DNA of 34,686 nucleotides from Clostridium sp. Lineage in GTDB: Bacteria; Bacillota; Clostridia; Acetivibrionales; Acetivibrionaceae. Below, piece by piece: positions 10,214 through 19,791 of the stretch (the first letter of the stretch is position 1; each line of letters opens with the position of its first letter). Made by a program: the position numbers and the translations under genes. The stretch spans positions 1-34,686 of the forward strand of contig JAAYTO010000170.1 of the NCBI GenBank assembly GCA_012523755.1, in the 5' to 3' direction. A model generated the notes under the pieces. The model was not told the DNA's origin and made no database searches. It saw only the letters and a list, made by a program, of their open reading frames with translations.

Positions 10214-11452
10214 ATGCAGTTGGAAGAAAGAGCGAATCTCATAAATGAGATAAAAAAGCAAATAAAAGAGACTATTGACTTGAGAAAAGATTTTTCAGAT
10301 GAAGAGATAAGAGAACTGATAACCAATATAGTGTTTGAAAAGACTGGGAAATATTATTTAAGTGTCAGTGAAAAAAAGGAAATAATTGATGATATTTTTA
10401 ACTCTATGCGAAGACTGGATATACTCCAGCCTATCATTGATGACAAAAGTGTGACTGAAATTATGATAAACGGTCCCGACACAATATTCATTGAGAAGAA
10501 TGGCAAGATCAACAGGATGAATGTAAAATTTGAAGATCGTCGTAAGCTTGAGGATGTAATCCAAACCATGGTGTCAAAAGTAAACCGGACAGTGAATGAG
10601 GCTTCTCCAATTGTAGATGCCAGGCTTGAGGATGGTTCAAGAGTGAATGTGGTTTTGCCGCCCATAGCTTTAAACGGCCCAATTGTCACTATCAGAAAGT
10701 TTCCGGAAAGACCCATAACGATAGATCAGCTTATCGAATTTGGTTCAGTTACTGAAGAAGTTGCGGATGTACTCGATAGAATGGTAAGGGCTAAATACAA
10801 TATTTTTATAAGCGGAGGTACTGGTTCCGGAAAGACCACATTTTTAAACGCCCTTTCCAATTTTATTCCTAAAGATGAGAGGATTGTGACAATAGAAGAT
10901 TCTGCTGAACTTCAAATTATCGGGCTGGACAACATTGCTAAAATGGAGACGAGAAACGCCAATACTGAGGGAAAAGGAGAAATAACAATCCGGGATTTAA
11001 TTAAGACATCCCTTAGGATGCGGCCAGAAAGGATAATAGTCGGAGAGGTGCGTGGATCGGAAGCATTGGATATGCTTCAAGCAATGAACACCGGACATGA
11101 TGGTTCTCTTTCAACGGGGCATGCGAATTCTCCAAAGGATATGCTTTCAAGACTGGAGACAATGGTATTGAGCGGTTCTGCGATGCCTTTAGAAGCCATA
11201 CGGCAGCAGATAGCCTCAGCGATAGACATAATTATTCATCTTGCAAGACTGAGGGATAAAACAAGGAGGACTATGGAAATCACCGAGATAGCAGGATATG
11301 AAAAGGGAGAAATAATTTTAAATCCCCTTTACGAGTTCGAAGAAGAGGGAGAGACACCACAAAAGGTTATCATTGGTTCTTTGAAGAGAACAAAAAACAA
11401 GATGGTTAACACATGGAAATTTAAAATGGCGGGCATACCGGATGAGTTTTAA
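10214..11452 (+). CDS. cpaF: Type II/IV secretion ATPase, TadA/CpaF family
   Basis: Walker A SGGTGSGKTTFLNAL; MRPERIIVGEVRG; STGHANSP. Confidence 0.93.
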   Translation: MQLEERANLINEIKKQIKETIDLRKDFSDEEIRELITNIVFEKTGKYYLSVSEKKEIIDDIFNSMRRLDILQPIIDDKSVTEIMINGPDTIFIEKNGKINRMNVKFEDRRKLEDVIQTMVSKVNRTVNEASPIVDARLEDGSRVNVVLPPIALNGPIVTIRKFPERPITIDQLIEFGSVTEEVADVLDRMVRAKYNIFISGGTGSGKTTFLNALSNFIPKDERIVTIEDSAELQIIGLDNIAKMETRNANTEGKGEITIRDLIKTSLRMRPERIIVGEVRGSEALDMLQAMNTGHDGSLSTGHANSPKDMLSRLETMVLSGSAMPLEAIRQQIASAIDIIIHLARLRDKTRRTMEITEIAGYEKGEIILNPLYEFEEEGETPQKVIIGSLKRTKNKMVNTWKFKMAGIPDEF

Positions 11453-11500
11453 GGCTTTCAGGCCAGTGGGAGATAAACCATTAGGAAAGAGGAAGATAGA

Positions 11501-12292
11501 ATGGATTGGATTTTTAAAAATTCAAAGTCTTTTGAGAAGGCGGATGTTTTAATCGATTACGATGTATATGTAATGAAACCGGTTGAAAAGATTTTATACG
11601 TTACTGCAGCTGCTGTGGTGATTTTTATCATTGCCTTTGTTTTTTACCACAGTATAATATTGTCGCTGCTTTTGACCCCCTTGTCTTTATTTTATCCAAA
11701 AATAAGGACGAAGGAGATAATAAGAAAGAGAAAGAATGAATTGAATCTTCAGTTTAAAGACCTTTTATACTCCCTTTCCTCTTCACTGACTGCCGGAAAG
11801 TCCATTGAATCTTCGTTTAAGGAGGCTATAAAGGATTTATCCATTTTGTATCCTTCTCCCGAAACCTATATAATTCAGGAAGTTGAGTACATAGTAAGGC
11901 GAATCGAAATGAATGAGACTATTGAGAGTGCCTTAGAGGATCTTTCAAGAAGGTCTCATCTTGAGGATATAGAAAACTTTTTTGACGTCTTTAAAACATG
12001 CAAAAGGACAGGGGGAAACATGGTGAGTGTTATGCGAAATACTTCCAATATCATTAATGACAAGATTGAGATAAAAGAAGAAATAAACACAATGCTGTCG
12101 TCAAAAAAGTTTGAACAGAGGGTTTTATCCATAATGCCTGTTTTGATAATAGTTATACTTTCGGTTACCACTGAAGACTATATGGCTCCAGTATTTAATA
12201 CACCGATTGGCAGAATTGTTATGACAATTGCAATGGTTGTAATTGCTGCAGGTTATTTTATTTCAGCGAAAATTATGGATATTAATGTGTAG
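11501..12292 (+). CDS. TadB-like type II secretion F membrane protein
   Basis: Hydrophobic segments plus DLLYSLSSSLTAGKSIESSF T2SF-type motif; position after cpaF. Confidence 0.85.
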   Translation: MDWIFKNSKSFEKADVLIDYDVYVMKPVEKILYVTAAAVVIFIIAFVFYHSIILSLLLTPLSLFYPKIRTKEIIRKRKNELNLQFKDLLYSLSSSLTAGKSIESSFKEAIKDLSILYPSPETYIIQEVEYIVRRIEMNETIESALEDLSRRSHLEDIENFFDVFKTCKRTGGNMVSVMRNTSNIINDKIEIKEEINTMLSSKKFEQRVLSIMPVLIIVILSVTTEDYMAPVFNTPIGRIVMTIAMVVIAAGYFISAKIMDINV

Positions 12293-12297
12293 CTTTT

Positions 12298-13176
12298 GTG
12301 GAGGGTGTAATGATTATAGTATTTTTGGTGTATTTTGTAATTTTCATTGTATTGTTTTTACTATCAAGAAACAAATATAAAGATTATATTGAGCCTTTAG
12401 ACAAGAAGGAATACAAACTAAAAAGCTTTTTGCCGATGGGTTTTTTTATCCTTGATAAAATTAAGTACAAGTATGCTTCCAAATATGACAGGATGCTGCA
12501 GTCTAAAATAACAGAGTTAAAAGAAGCAAAGTATTCGCTTTATTATCTGCAGGTTCATATGGCCAATAAGGTTACCCTTATGTTGGTGGTATTGCTGCTT
12601 ATTACCTTTGCGGGTATTTCCATGGATGAATTTGATATAAGCTATGTAGTGTTCGGAGTTTTAGCACTTGGGGCGGTTGTTTATTTTACTGATAATGAGC
12701 TTACTGAGAAAGTTAAAAAAAGAAGGCTTAGTATTCAAATTGATTTTCCTGATTTTCTAAACAAACTCATCCTGCTGGTTAATGCTGGAATGGCAATGCC
12801 TAGGGCATGGGAAAAGATTGTAACTGAGAGCAAAAAGGATACTGTTTTATATAACGAGCTCAGAACGGTACTTGCGGACATCCGAGGCGGCAAATCTCAA
12901 ATAAGTGCTTTTGAGGATTTTGCTAAGAGATGTAGGATACCTGAAATAACCAAGTTTGTATCTGTTGCATTGCAGAACCTCAGCAGGGGAAATGCTGAAA
13001 TGATACCAATACTAAGGCTTCAGGCAACGGAATGCTGGGAGATGAGAAAGCATGCGGCAAAGAGACTGGGGGAGGAGGCATCAACTAAAATGCTGTTTCC
13101 AATGGTACTTATGTTTGTCGCAATAATTCTGATTGTTGCAACTCCTGCAGTTTTAGCTTTGATGAGTAGCATGTAA
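12298..13176 (+). CDS. TadC-like type II secretion F membrane protein
   Basis: DFPDFLNKLILLVNAGMAMPRAWEKI; C-terminal transmembrane segments; follows TadB. Confidence 0.85.
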   Translation: MEGVMIIVFLVYFVIFIVLFLLSRNKYKDYIEPLDKKEYKLKSFLPMGFFILDKIKYKYASKYDRMLQSKITELKEAKYSLYYLQVHMANKVTLMLVVLLLITFAGISMDEFDISYVVFGVLALGAVVYFTDNELTEKVKKRRLSIQIDFPDFLNKLILLVNAGMAMPRAWEKIVTESKKDTVLYNELRTVLADIRGGKSQISAFEDFAKRCRIPEITKFVSVALQNLSRGNAEMIPILRLQATECWEMRKHAAKRLGEEASTKMLFPMVLMFVAIILIVATPAVLALMSSM

Positions 13177-13189
13177 TTTTTGAAGGGAG

Positions 13190-13387
13190 GTGAGGTATTT
13201 GCTTAGTTTGATGAAAAATTTTATTAAAGAGGAAGATGGTATGGGAACAGTTGAGATAGTAATAATAGTTGCAGTTTTAGTTGCAATTGCTCTTATTTTC
13301 AGGAAAGCAATATACAACTTTGTAAAGGAAATAGTAGGTAAAATATTCAATGATGGTGTAAAGGATGAGGTTACAGAAGGACTATAG
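13190..13387 (+). CDS. Flp-type (type IVb) pilin, Flp1-like
   Basis: 65 aa; prepilin-like DG|MGTVEIVIIVAVLVAIALIF with Glu at +5; GGGAGGTGAGG upstream. Confidence 0.8.
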   Translation: MRYLLSLMKNFIKEEDGMGTVEIVIIVAVLVAIALIFRKAIYNFVKEIVGKIFNDGVKDEVTEGL

Positions 13388-13408
13388 GGGAAAGCATAAC
13401 AGAATTTG

Positions 13409-13450
13409 TTATTAGGGCATATGAAAATGTGCCCTAATAGATCTTTTTTA
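13409..13450 (+). terminator. Rho-independent terminator after Flp pilin
   Basis: TTATTAGGGCATATGAAAATGTGCCCTAATAG followed by ATCTTTTTT. Confidence 0.8.
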
Positions 13451-13492
13451 AAAAACCATTTTATACAAAGGACAACAATTACATTAGTAAAA

Positions 13493-13534
13493 GAATTTCA
13501 AAAAGCGAAATGACCAAAAGGCAGAGGAGTTTTG
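13493..13534 (+). repeat. Leader repeat family, copy A (diverged/shortened)
   Basis: GAATTTCaaaaagcGAAATGACCAAAAGGC...GGAGTTTTGT matches copies B and C. Confidence 0.5.
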
Positions 13535-13577
13535 TACTTCAGGATTTTACTGTTTTACAAACTAGGTTCTGAGGATA

Positions 13578-14315
13578 ATGATGATTTTAATTTCAGAGGT
13601 AAATATTTATATGATGCAGTTTAAAGTGGGAATTATAAAGGAGAATAAGGGAAGTTTTACGGTGGAGGCCTGTATAATTGTTCCGGTTGTGATAATGAGC
13701 ATTCTTGCATTAATTATGATTGGAGAATTTTTATATCAACAGTCCTGTATTCAAAGTATTGCCAACAGGGCAGCACAGCGGGGAGCTGAAATATGGAACT
13801 GTCCTGCTAAGGATATGGTTTATGCGCAGATTACAAAAGATAGAATGAAAGATGTGAGTCTTTATTGGAGGATAGGGGAGTCGGACTCAGAAAGACAAGT
13901 AAAAAAATCTAAAATAGAAGAATACACAAAGTATATGGTATTTCACGATTCTGTTTTAGGTGAGCCTGTTAATGTGGAAGTAACCGCCAATATGGTGGAG
14001 GACTATATATTTTATAAAAAAATAAGGGTTACGGTTACAGCAGAGTATAATAACCCTTTTGCGTCTTTTTTAAAAGCCTTTGGACTTAATAACACAATTA
14101 CAATAAAAGCTCATTCGGATGCTGTAATTAACGAGCCGGTTGAATTTATCAGATCCATCGATTTTGCCGCTGATGTTGTGGAAGAAATAGACAACAAGTT
14201 CTTAAATAATAAGGGAAGCGAAGCGATAGCCAATATCAAAGAAGGATTTAAAAATATTTTTTCCAAGGTCACAGACTTCATTGACGGTAAGACTGGGAAC
14301 AATGAAGGGGGCTGA
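13578..14315 (+). CDS. TadE-like pseudopilin
   Basis: NKG|SFTVEACIIVPVVIMSILALIMI prepilin-like N-terminus; adjacent to tad genes. True start may be internal (MMQFKVG...). Confidence 0.75.
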   Translation: MMILISEVNIYMMQFKVGIIKENKGSFTVEACIIVPVVIMSILALIMIGEFLYQQSCIQSIANRAAQRGAEIWNCPAKDMVYAQITKDRMKDVSLYWRIGESDSERQVKKSKIEEYTKYMVFHDSVLGEPVNVEVTANMVEDYIFYKKIRVTVTAEYNNPFASFLKAFGLNNTITIKAHSDAVINEPVEFIRSIDFAADVVEEIDNKFLNNKGSEAIANIKEGFKNIFSKVTDFIDGKTGNNEGG

Positions 14316-14321
14316 TGTATT

Positions 14322-17300
14322 ATGAGAATCATAAAAAAAACCGAGGGTGCCATATCGATTTTTCTTTGTATAATACTTTTGGCAATGATGGTGCTGGCAA
14401 GTGTTCTGGTGGAAGGGACACGTGTAAAATCAGCTACAACGCAAATAGAGAGTGCTTTAGACAGTTCGGCTAAATCTGCATTGGCTAACTATAACTATTT
14501 GTTAAAAGAGCTTTATGGACTCATGGCTTTAGCCGGGGACGACCCGGAACTTCTTAAAGATGAGATTGCATACTACCTTGAGAGAACTCTTATGATAGCT
14601 GACACCAAAGGAAACGACTCAGAAAGTGAATCTTTATGGAATGTAATAACCGATTCTAAAACAGGAAGTTTGGTTTTGGACTTTTTCGGTTTTAAAGATG
14701 AGGGTTTGCCCCCATTGGATTTGTATGACTATGGGATTGAGGAATTAAAGGTTCAGCCCCTGTATAATTTGTCGGAGCCTGAGGTTTTAAGGGCTCAGAT
14801 ACTGGAGTATATGAAATATAGGGCTCCGAAGCAGTTAGCACAAGGGCTTATGGATAAATTTCTTACTTTTAAGGATTTTAAGAAGCAGGCGGATGTATTG
14901 TCAAAGAAAATGGATGTCGATAAAAAACTCACCAGCATAAAGGAAAAACAGATTACGGCATCGGATAATATTGTGACGGTAAACAAGTTTTCTACCGACT
15001 TCAATATACCCAATCAACTGGAAATAGCAGCCGGATATATATTGGAGAGAATAAAAATTGAAAAGGAAATAGAGAACCAAAGGGTGAGGATAAAGGAGAC
15101 GGAAGATAAGATTAAACAATACAAAGATGAAATTGATGAATTGATGGAGGAAATCGAAAGAAAGAAAAAAGAAGCCGAAAAAAATGAAAAGGATACAGGC
15201 GATTCGGATACCGCAGATGTTTCCGATGTTTCAGAAGACCCAAAGACAGAGGATGCGGCTAAAGGGGATATTTCGGAAGAAGTCCGGAGAATTAATGAGC
15301 TTATAGCATTAATTAGGAATTTGGAAGGTTCCATACCCGGGTTAAAATCGGATATTGAAAATACGGAAATAGAATTAAAAACTAAAAAGACACAGATTAC
15401 AGAAATAAAAGCCACATTATTAAATTATTTGGATAAGACTGTTAATGCAGCCCAAAAGTCTAAAAGTGCCCTTGTTGGCATAAGAGATGAATCCAAACAG
15501 ACCGTTAAAATGATTGACGGAATCAGCGAAGAGCTTAAAGGAGAAAGCAACGAGTTTTCAAACACCGTAAGGGTTGACCTTGGCGGCAAAAAAGAAAAGA
15601 TATCGACAGAAGACTTAAATCCCAAAATTGCACAAGTGGAGCATAATATTAGTATTCTGAAGGGTGTAGAGAATTATATACATAATGCCAAACTGGATGA
15701 GCTTGGCTTAAGCGATTTTAACGGCCGGGTTCCGGATATTGATGAAATACGAGACAGGCTTTGTATTGGTTTGATAATGAGCCAAATAGGGGAGTACAAC
15801 GGTAAGGCAAATGGTATTCCCATTGATTACTATGAGGATAAAGGGATAATCTCTGACCGTCCGAAGGATGGCGAGAAGGACCCAAGGGATGCCATAAAGG
15901 ACTTTATTAAGAACGGTGGACCGAAAGATCAAAAGGAAATAAAAGAGAACGAAAAGAAAATGCCTGAAGATGTTCCTTCCAAAAAAGGATATGAGGGGAC
16001 TTCCCTTGATGAAATTGCCCGGGACAAGGAATACATTGACTCGGTTCTTAAGATTATAGCATCACAGGATTATTACACTACTCAGAGATTCTCGGGAGAT
16101 ATGGGAGAACTGACAGATATTAACCTTAATGATGCTTCATTTTCAGGTGCGGACACCCACTTTTCGAAAAATGGATTAAGTATTATTTCCCAATTTTCCG
16201 ATATGTTTGTTGATGGTCTTTATAATTTGAGGGATGAAATTTTTATAAACGAGTACATAATGGGCAATTTTGCCAATTGCACAACAGATTTAGAAAAGGA
16301 TTTGGATTTACGTGGACGGCCAATGAAAGACAGACCTGTGTTTTTTGATGCAAATAATGCAGATGTCGAGTATGTTTTGTGGGGAAGTGAGAATGAGTCC
16401 ACAAATATATTGGTCGTTAAGGCACAGATAACCCTTGTGAGGTTTGCTTTAAACACCATAGCAATATATACCGATCCAACGAAGTATAATGCAGCACTAC
16501 AGGTTGCAACGGTTGTTGCGGGATGGACCGGTATAGGTGTGCCTATTGTACATACATTGGTAATGATGGCCTGGGCTATGGCGGAATCGCTGTTTGATAT
16601 ATACTATCTCTTAAAAGGAGAAAGCATACCGATATTTAAGACAAGAAACACATGGATAACCGATCTGGACGGACTTACCAAAACCATTACCGATGAATTT
16701 ATCAATGAAACAAAAGAACACGCAAAATCAGCAATCAATAATGCAATTGACTATACCGAAAATGAGGTTGAGAGTTTCTTGGACAAGGCCGGTACAACCC
16801 TTTGGGATTATATTGATTCCAAAATAGATTTGTTGGTGGACAAGGCTTTTGTTAATATAGAGAATCCTTTTAGAGAAGAAACGTATTCGGCGGATAATAT
16901 TTTTGAAGATGTGGAGGACACTTTAGTTGTAAAGGTTGATGGTGAATTGGGAGAGATAATGAATAACATTGGAAGTGAAGCTCATGACTTGTTGGTTGAG
17001 AAAATGAGGGAAGTTGAAGAAGATACATTGGGAAGTTTCTTGCCGGATAAAATCAAAGGTGCTGACTATACCGATGTTTTCAACCAATACAGGGGAAGGA
17101 ATTTTAAAGAAGCTATTGCCCAATTATCTTCCATAGTTTCGCAGGGAGAGGCTCTGCCGGGTTTAAATGTTGACGAGACCAGTAAGAAAATAAACAGCCT
17201 GATTTTTAATACCCTTCAGGATGCAAAGAATAAGGTCAAGTTCAGTATCAAGGAGAAAATAATGGGATATAAGTCCAAGCTTATGGAATCGTTTAAAGAA

Positions 17301-17687
17301 AGTCTTCAAAAGACGGCAGATAAGGGAAAAGAGGAGGTTGAAAAGCTTATAGATTCTTTGGGAAATACTGAGGATTCAAAAGCAATGAAGACCAACCTTA
17401 AAGCTTCTTTTCTCACAATGAAATATACCGATTATTTAAGGCTGTTTTTGCTTCTTGTTGACAGTGATAAGAAGGTTGAAAGGGTAGCGGATTTAATTCA
17501 GGTGAATATGAGGAAAGCATCTGGAAAGGATTCTTTTAAGATATCGGACTGCAGCACGTACATGCGGGTGGAGTCGGAGGTTTCCATAAAGTACTTGTTT
17601 TTATCGAAACCTTTCATCCCGGAGGCTTTAAGAACCGAGGACGGAAAACGAATTAAGTTTGATACTATCCTGTATAAGGGATACTAG
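14322..17687 (+). CDS. Large Tad-locus protein (DUF5702-like), one N-terminal TM and a long coiled coil
   Basis: 1121 aa; EGAISIFLCIILLAMMVLASVLVEGTRVKSATTQIESALDSSAKSALANYN; charged coiled-coil region around residues 240-380. Confidence 0.75.
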   Translation: MRIIKKTEGAISIFLCIILLAMMVLASVLVEGTRVKSATTQIESALDSSAKSALANYNYLLKELYGLMALAGDDPELLKDEIAYYLERTLMIADTKGNDSESESLWNVITDSKTGSLVLDFFGFKDEGLPPLDLYDYGIEELKVQPLYNLSEPEVLRAQILEYMKYRAPKQLAQGLMDKFLTFKDFKKQADVLSKKMDVDKKLTSIKEKQITASDNIVTVNKFSTDFNIPNQLEIAAGYILERIKIEKEIENQRVRIKETEDKIKQYKDEIDELMEEIERKKKEAEKNEKDTGDSDTADVSDVSEDPKTEDAAKGDISEEVRRINELIALIRNLEGSIPGLKSDIENTEIELKTKKTQITEIKATLLNYLDKTVNAAQKSKSALVGIRDESKQTVKMIDGISEELKGESNEFSNTVRVDLGGKKEKISTEDLNPKIAQVEHNISILKGVENYIHNAKLDELGLSDFNGRVPDIDEIRDRLCIGLIMSQIGEYNGKANGIPIDYYEDKGIISDRPKDGEKDPRDAIKDFIKNGGPKDQKEIKENEKKMPEDVPSKKGYEGTSLDEIARDKEYIDSVLKIIASQDYYTTQRFSGDMGELTDINLNDASFSGADTHFSKNGLSIISQFSDMFVDGLYNLRDEIFINEYIMGNFANCTTDLEKDLDLRGRPMKDRPVFFDANNADVEYVLWGSENESTNILVVKAQITLVRFALNTIAIYTDPTKYNAALQVATVVAGWTGIGVPIVHTLVMMAWAMAESLFDIYYLLKGESIPIFKTRNTWITDLDGLTKTITDEFINETKEHAKSAINNAIDYTENEVESFLDKAGTTLWDYIDSKIDLLVDKAFVNIENPFREETYSADNIFEDVEDTLVVKVDGELGEIMNNIGSEAHDLLVEKMREVEEDTLGSFLPDKIKGADYTDVFNQYRGRNFKEAIAQLSSIVSQGEALPGLNVDETSKKINSLIFNTLQDAKNKVKFSIKEKIMGYKSKLMESFKESLQKTADKGKEEVEKLIDSLGNTEDSKAMKTNLKASFLTMKYTDYLRLFLLLVDSDKKVERVADLIQVNMRKASGKDSFKISDCSTYMRVESEVSIKYLFLSKPFIPEALRTEDGKRIKFDTILYKGY

Positions 17688-17796
17688 TAGTGTATTCTCA
17701 AATTACTTACGCATAATAAAAATCCGAGAATCCCGATGGTTTAACGGGTTCGGAGGATTTTTATTTGAATGGAAATTTGAGAAATACTATACTGGT
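17683..17796. mobile_element. MITE-like terminal inverted repeat element, copy 1
   Basis: Left ACTAGTAGTGTATTCTCAAATT, right AATTTGAGAAATACTATACTGGT; internal AAAAATCC...GGATTTTT hairpin; matches 27316-27428. Confidence 0.6.
17718..17764. terminator. Terminator-like hairpin inside the TIR element
   Basis: AAAAATCCGAGAATCCCGatggtttaaCGGGTTCGGAGGATTTTTAT; A-rich/T-rich flanks permit bidirectional function. Confidence 0.65.
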
Positions 17797-17818
17797 GAAT
17801 TTCTTCTCTTAAAACAGC

Positions 17819-17908
17819 GTTGTTGAAAGGATTTTTTAAAAGGATGAAGGAGAGCTTGCATATTGTGTTTTACATTAAAATGACTTTGTTGAAAGGAATT
17901 CTTAAAGG
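17819..17908 (+). repeat. Imperfect direct repeat upstream of the lipoprotein gene
   Basis: TTGTTGAAAGGATTTTTTAAAAGG (17819) and TTGTTGAAAGGAATTCTTAAAGG (17886). Confidence 0.5.
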
Positions 17909-18414
17909 TGAGTAAATTGAAACCGGTGTTTATCGTTTTTTTGTGCTTGCTGTTGTTACCAGCATGCGGGAAGAAGGAACCTGACAGGAGCAATGCCCAG
18001 GCTTTTTTGGAGTATGCAATACAGGCCGCGGATGCAACGAATTTTCTCGAAACAGGGAACTATGCAGGGGTTATGCTGAACTTAAAACGCGAATACAAGG
18101 ATGATATTGTAAATCCTTACACTAAAGGTGATTCACTGGCTGTTTTCAACAGAACCAGAGCGATGTTTAAAGACCGTAAGACTACATTAACCAAGTATTT
18201 TAGTGTGGATTGTCTTGTGATAGACGATTTTGTAACTACTCTGAAAGACCTAGATACCTCCGAAGTTGTCTATTGCCTTAATGCCGAAAGCAAGGGAATG
18301 GTGTTGGCGTTCTTTTTGATGGATGGCATATATATTTATGAGGTTGACGAAAACGGTGAAAAGAAAAATGAAATAAAGCATTTTTTTGAAAAGAAAAGCA
18401 AAGAAACGGATTAA
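17908..18414 (+). CDS. Small lipoprotein of the Tad locus
   Basis: GTG start; signal peptide with lipobox LLLLPAC|GKKEPD. Confidence 0.7.
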   Translation: MSKLKPVFIVFLCLLLLPACGKKEPDRSNAQAFLEYAIQAADATNFLETGNYAGVMLNLKREYKDDIVNPYTKGDSLAVFNRTRAMFKDRKTTLTKYFSVDCLVIDDFVTTLKDLDTSEVVYCLNAESKGMVLAFFLMDGIYIYEVDENGEKKNEIKHFFEKKSKETD

Positions 18415-18455
18415 ACCGTAATTGGATGGAAAGAAATTCAGTTAATTTGTAATGG

Positions 18456-19685
18456 GTGAGAGCAGTGAAAAAAATAATGGGATTACTGAAAAACAAGAAT
18501 GGGTCATTAACCTTGGAAGCAGCTATTTCGTTGCCAATATTCATGTGCGTTTTTTTAACCATAGCATTTTTTATGCGAGTGGTGTATATACAGAATAATG
18601 TTCAGTATGCCTTAAACGGTGCTGCCAATGAGCTTGCGACCTATAGCTATCTATATTCTGTTTCTGGTTTTCAGGAATTGAACGATTCTGCTTCAGCGGA
18701 AATGAATAAACATGGAGAAAGGGCTTCCAATCACACAAAACAGCTATTAGAGGCTTTTGATGCCATGGGTGACAACCTGCAGAAGGGATTGGATTCGGTA
18801 GAAGGAGGTCTTGAAACCGGAGATCCGAAAAAGATAGAAAATCTGAAGGAACTCTACAATCAAAGCAAGATATCTGCGGGTACCGTTAAAAACGTTTTAA
18901 ATGAGGTTAAGGATGACCCAAAAAGAGAGTTTGTCAGCATTGCTTCTTTGTTTCTTGGTGCCGGATATGAAAATATTAAAGATGAGCTTTCAGAACCTCT
19001 TATAAGGTTCTTTATGGCAAAATACATTGACAATAAAATTTTTAGCAGCGGTGGCAGCCCAGGGGCTTACATTTTAGCAAAAAAAGGTAAAGATCCTTTA
19101 GGAGCCTTTGATTTTAAAAGCCGGTTATTCACTGATAATAAATCCATAGATATTATGGTGCGGTATAAAATAAAGACGGCACTGCCCATAAACATATTTC
19201 CGGAAATTCCCGTGGAACAGAGGGTAACGGTAAGGGGGTGGCTTGATGGGGACGCAGCGGCATTAAGTGCCGATGAGGACTCATCCGATAAGGAATCCAT
19301 CTGGGATAAAGCACCTTTTGTGTATGGCAGATACATAACCGATGAGGAATTGAAGAAGTATCCGTCCAAATACCCCGATTCCGGTGATGCCTATGAGGTA
19401 AGAAGTATTAATCTGGATTGCAGTACTTATAAAGATATTAAAAAGGCAAGAAGTTCTTTGAAATCGGGCATTAATGCATTTTTATCCAAGACAGTGAAGG
19501 ATAAGGCAATTCATTCAAGAACTTTTATAATAGTAATACCGGAAGGTACTTTGACAGAAGAGGTAAAAACGATGCTGGAAGAATTGAAGAGCGAGGCGTT
19601 AATGGCTGATCCTCCTGTAAAAGTTGTTTATAAAGAAGGGTATGGACGGCAAAAGCTTGGATCAGAAACAGAAGAGCAGGTATAA
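18456..19685 (+). CDS. Second TadE-like pseudopilin
   Basis: KNG|SLTLEAAISLPIFMCVFLTIAFF prepilin-like motif with Glu at +5; 409 aa. Start may be GTG/ATG near 18456. Confidence 0.75.
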   Translation: MRAVKKIMGLLKNKNGSLTLEAAISLPIFMCVFLTIAFFMRVVYIQNNVQYALNGAANELATYSYLYSVSGFQELNDSASAEMNKHGERASNHTKQLLEAFDAMGDNLQKGLDSVEGGLETGDPKKIENLKELYNQSKISAGTVKNVLNEVKDDPKREFVSIASLFLGAGYENIKDELSEPLIRFFMAKYIDNKIFSSGGSPGAYILAKKGKDPLGAFDFKSRLFTDNKSIDIMVRYKIKTALPINIFPEIPVEQRVTVRGWLDGDAAALSADEDSSDKESIWDKAPFVYGRYITDEELKKYPSKYPDSGDAYEVRSINLDCSTYKDIKKARSSLKSGINAFLSKTVKDKAIHSRTFIIVIPEGTLTEEVKTMLEELKSEALMADPPVKVVYKEGYGRQKLGSETEEQV

Positions 19686-19791
19686 AACAGGCATTGTTTG
19701 ACAAGTGGATGCAAATTGCATTTTTATAAAAATACAGAATGCATCAAAAGAATAATATATTATTTCTTGATAATCCAAGGAGGAAAAATCT

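Noticed and set aside
15014-15415. 133-aa antisense ORF, Ser/Phe-rich
   Set aside because: Antisense to the coiled-coil coding region of the 1121-aa protein; composition mirrors the sense strand's Lys/Glu codons and there is no RBS.
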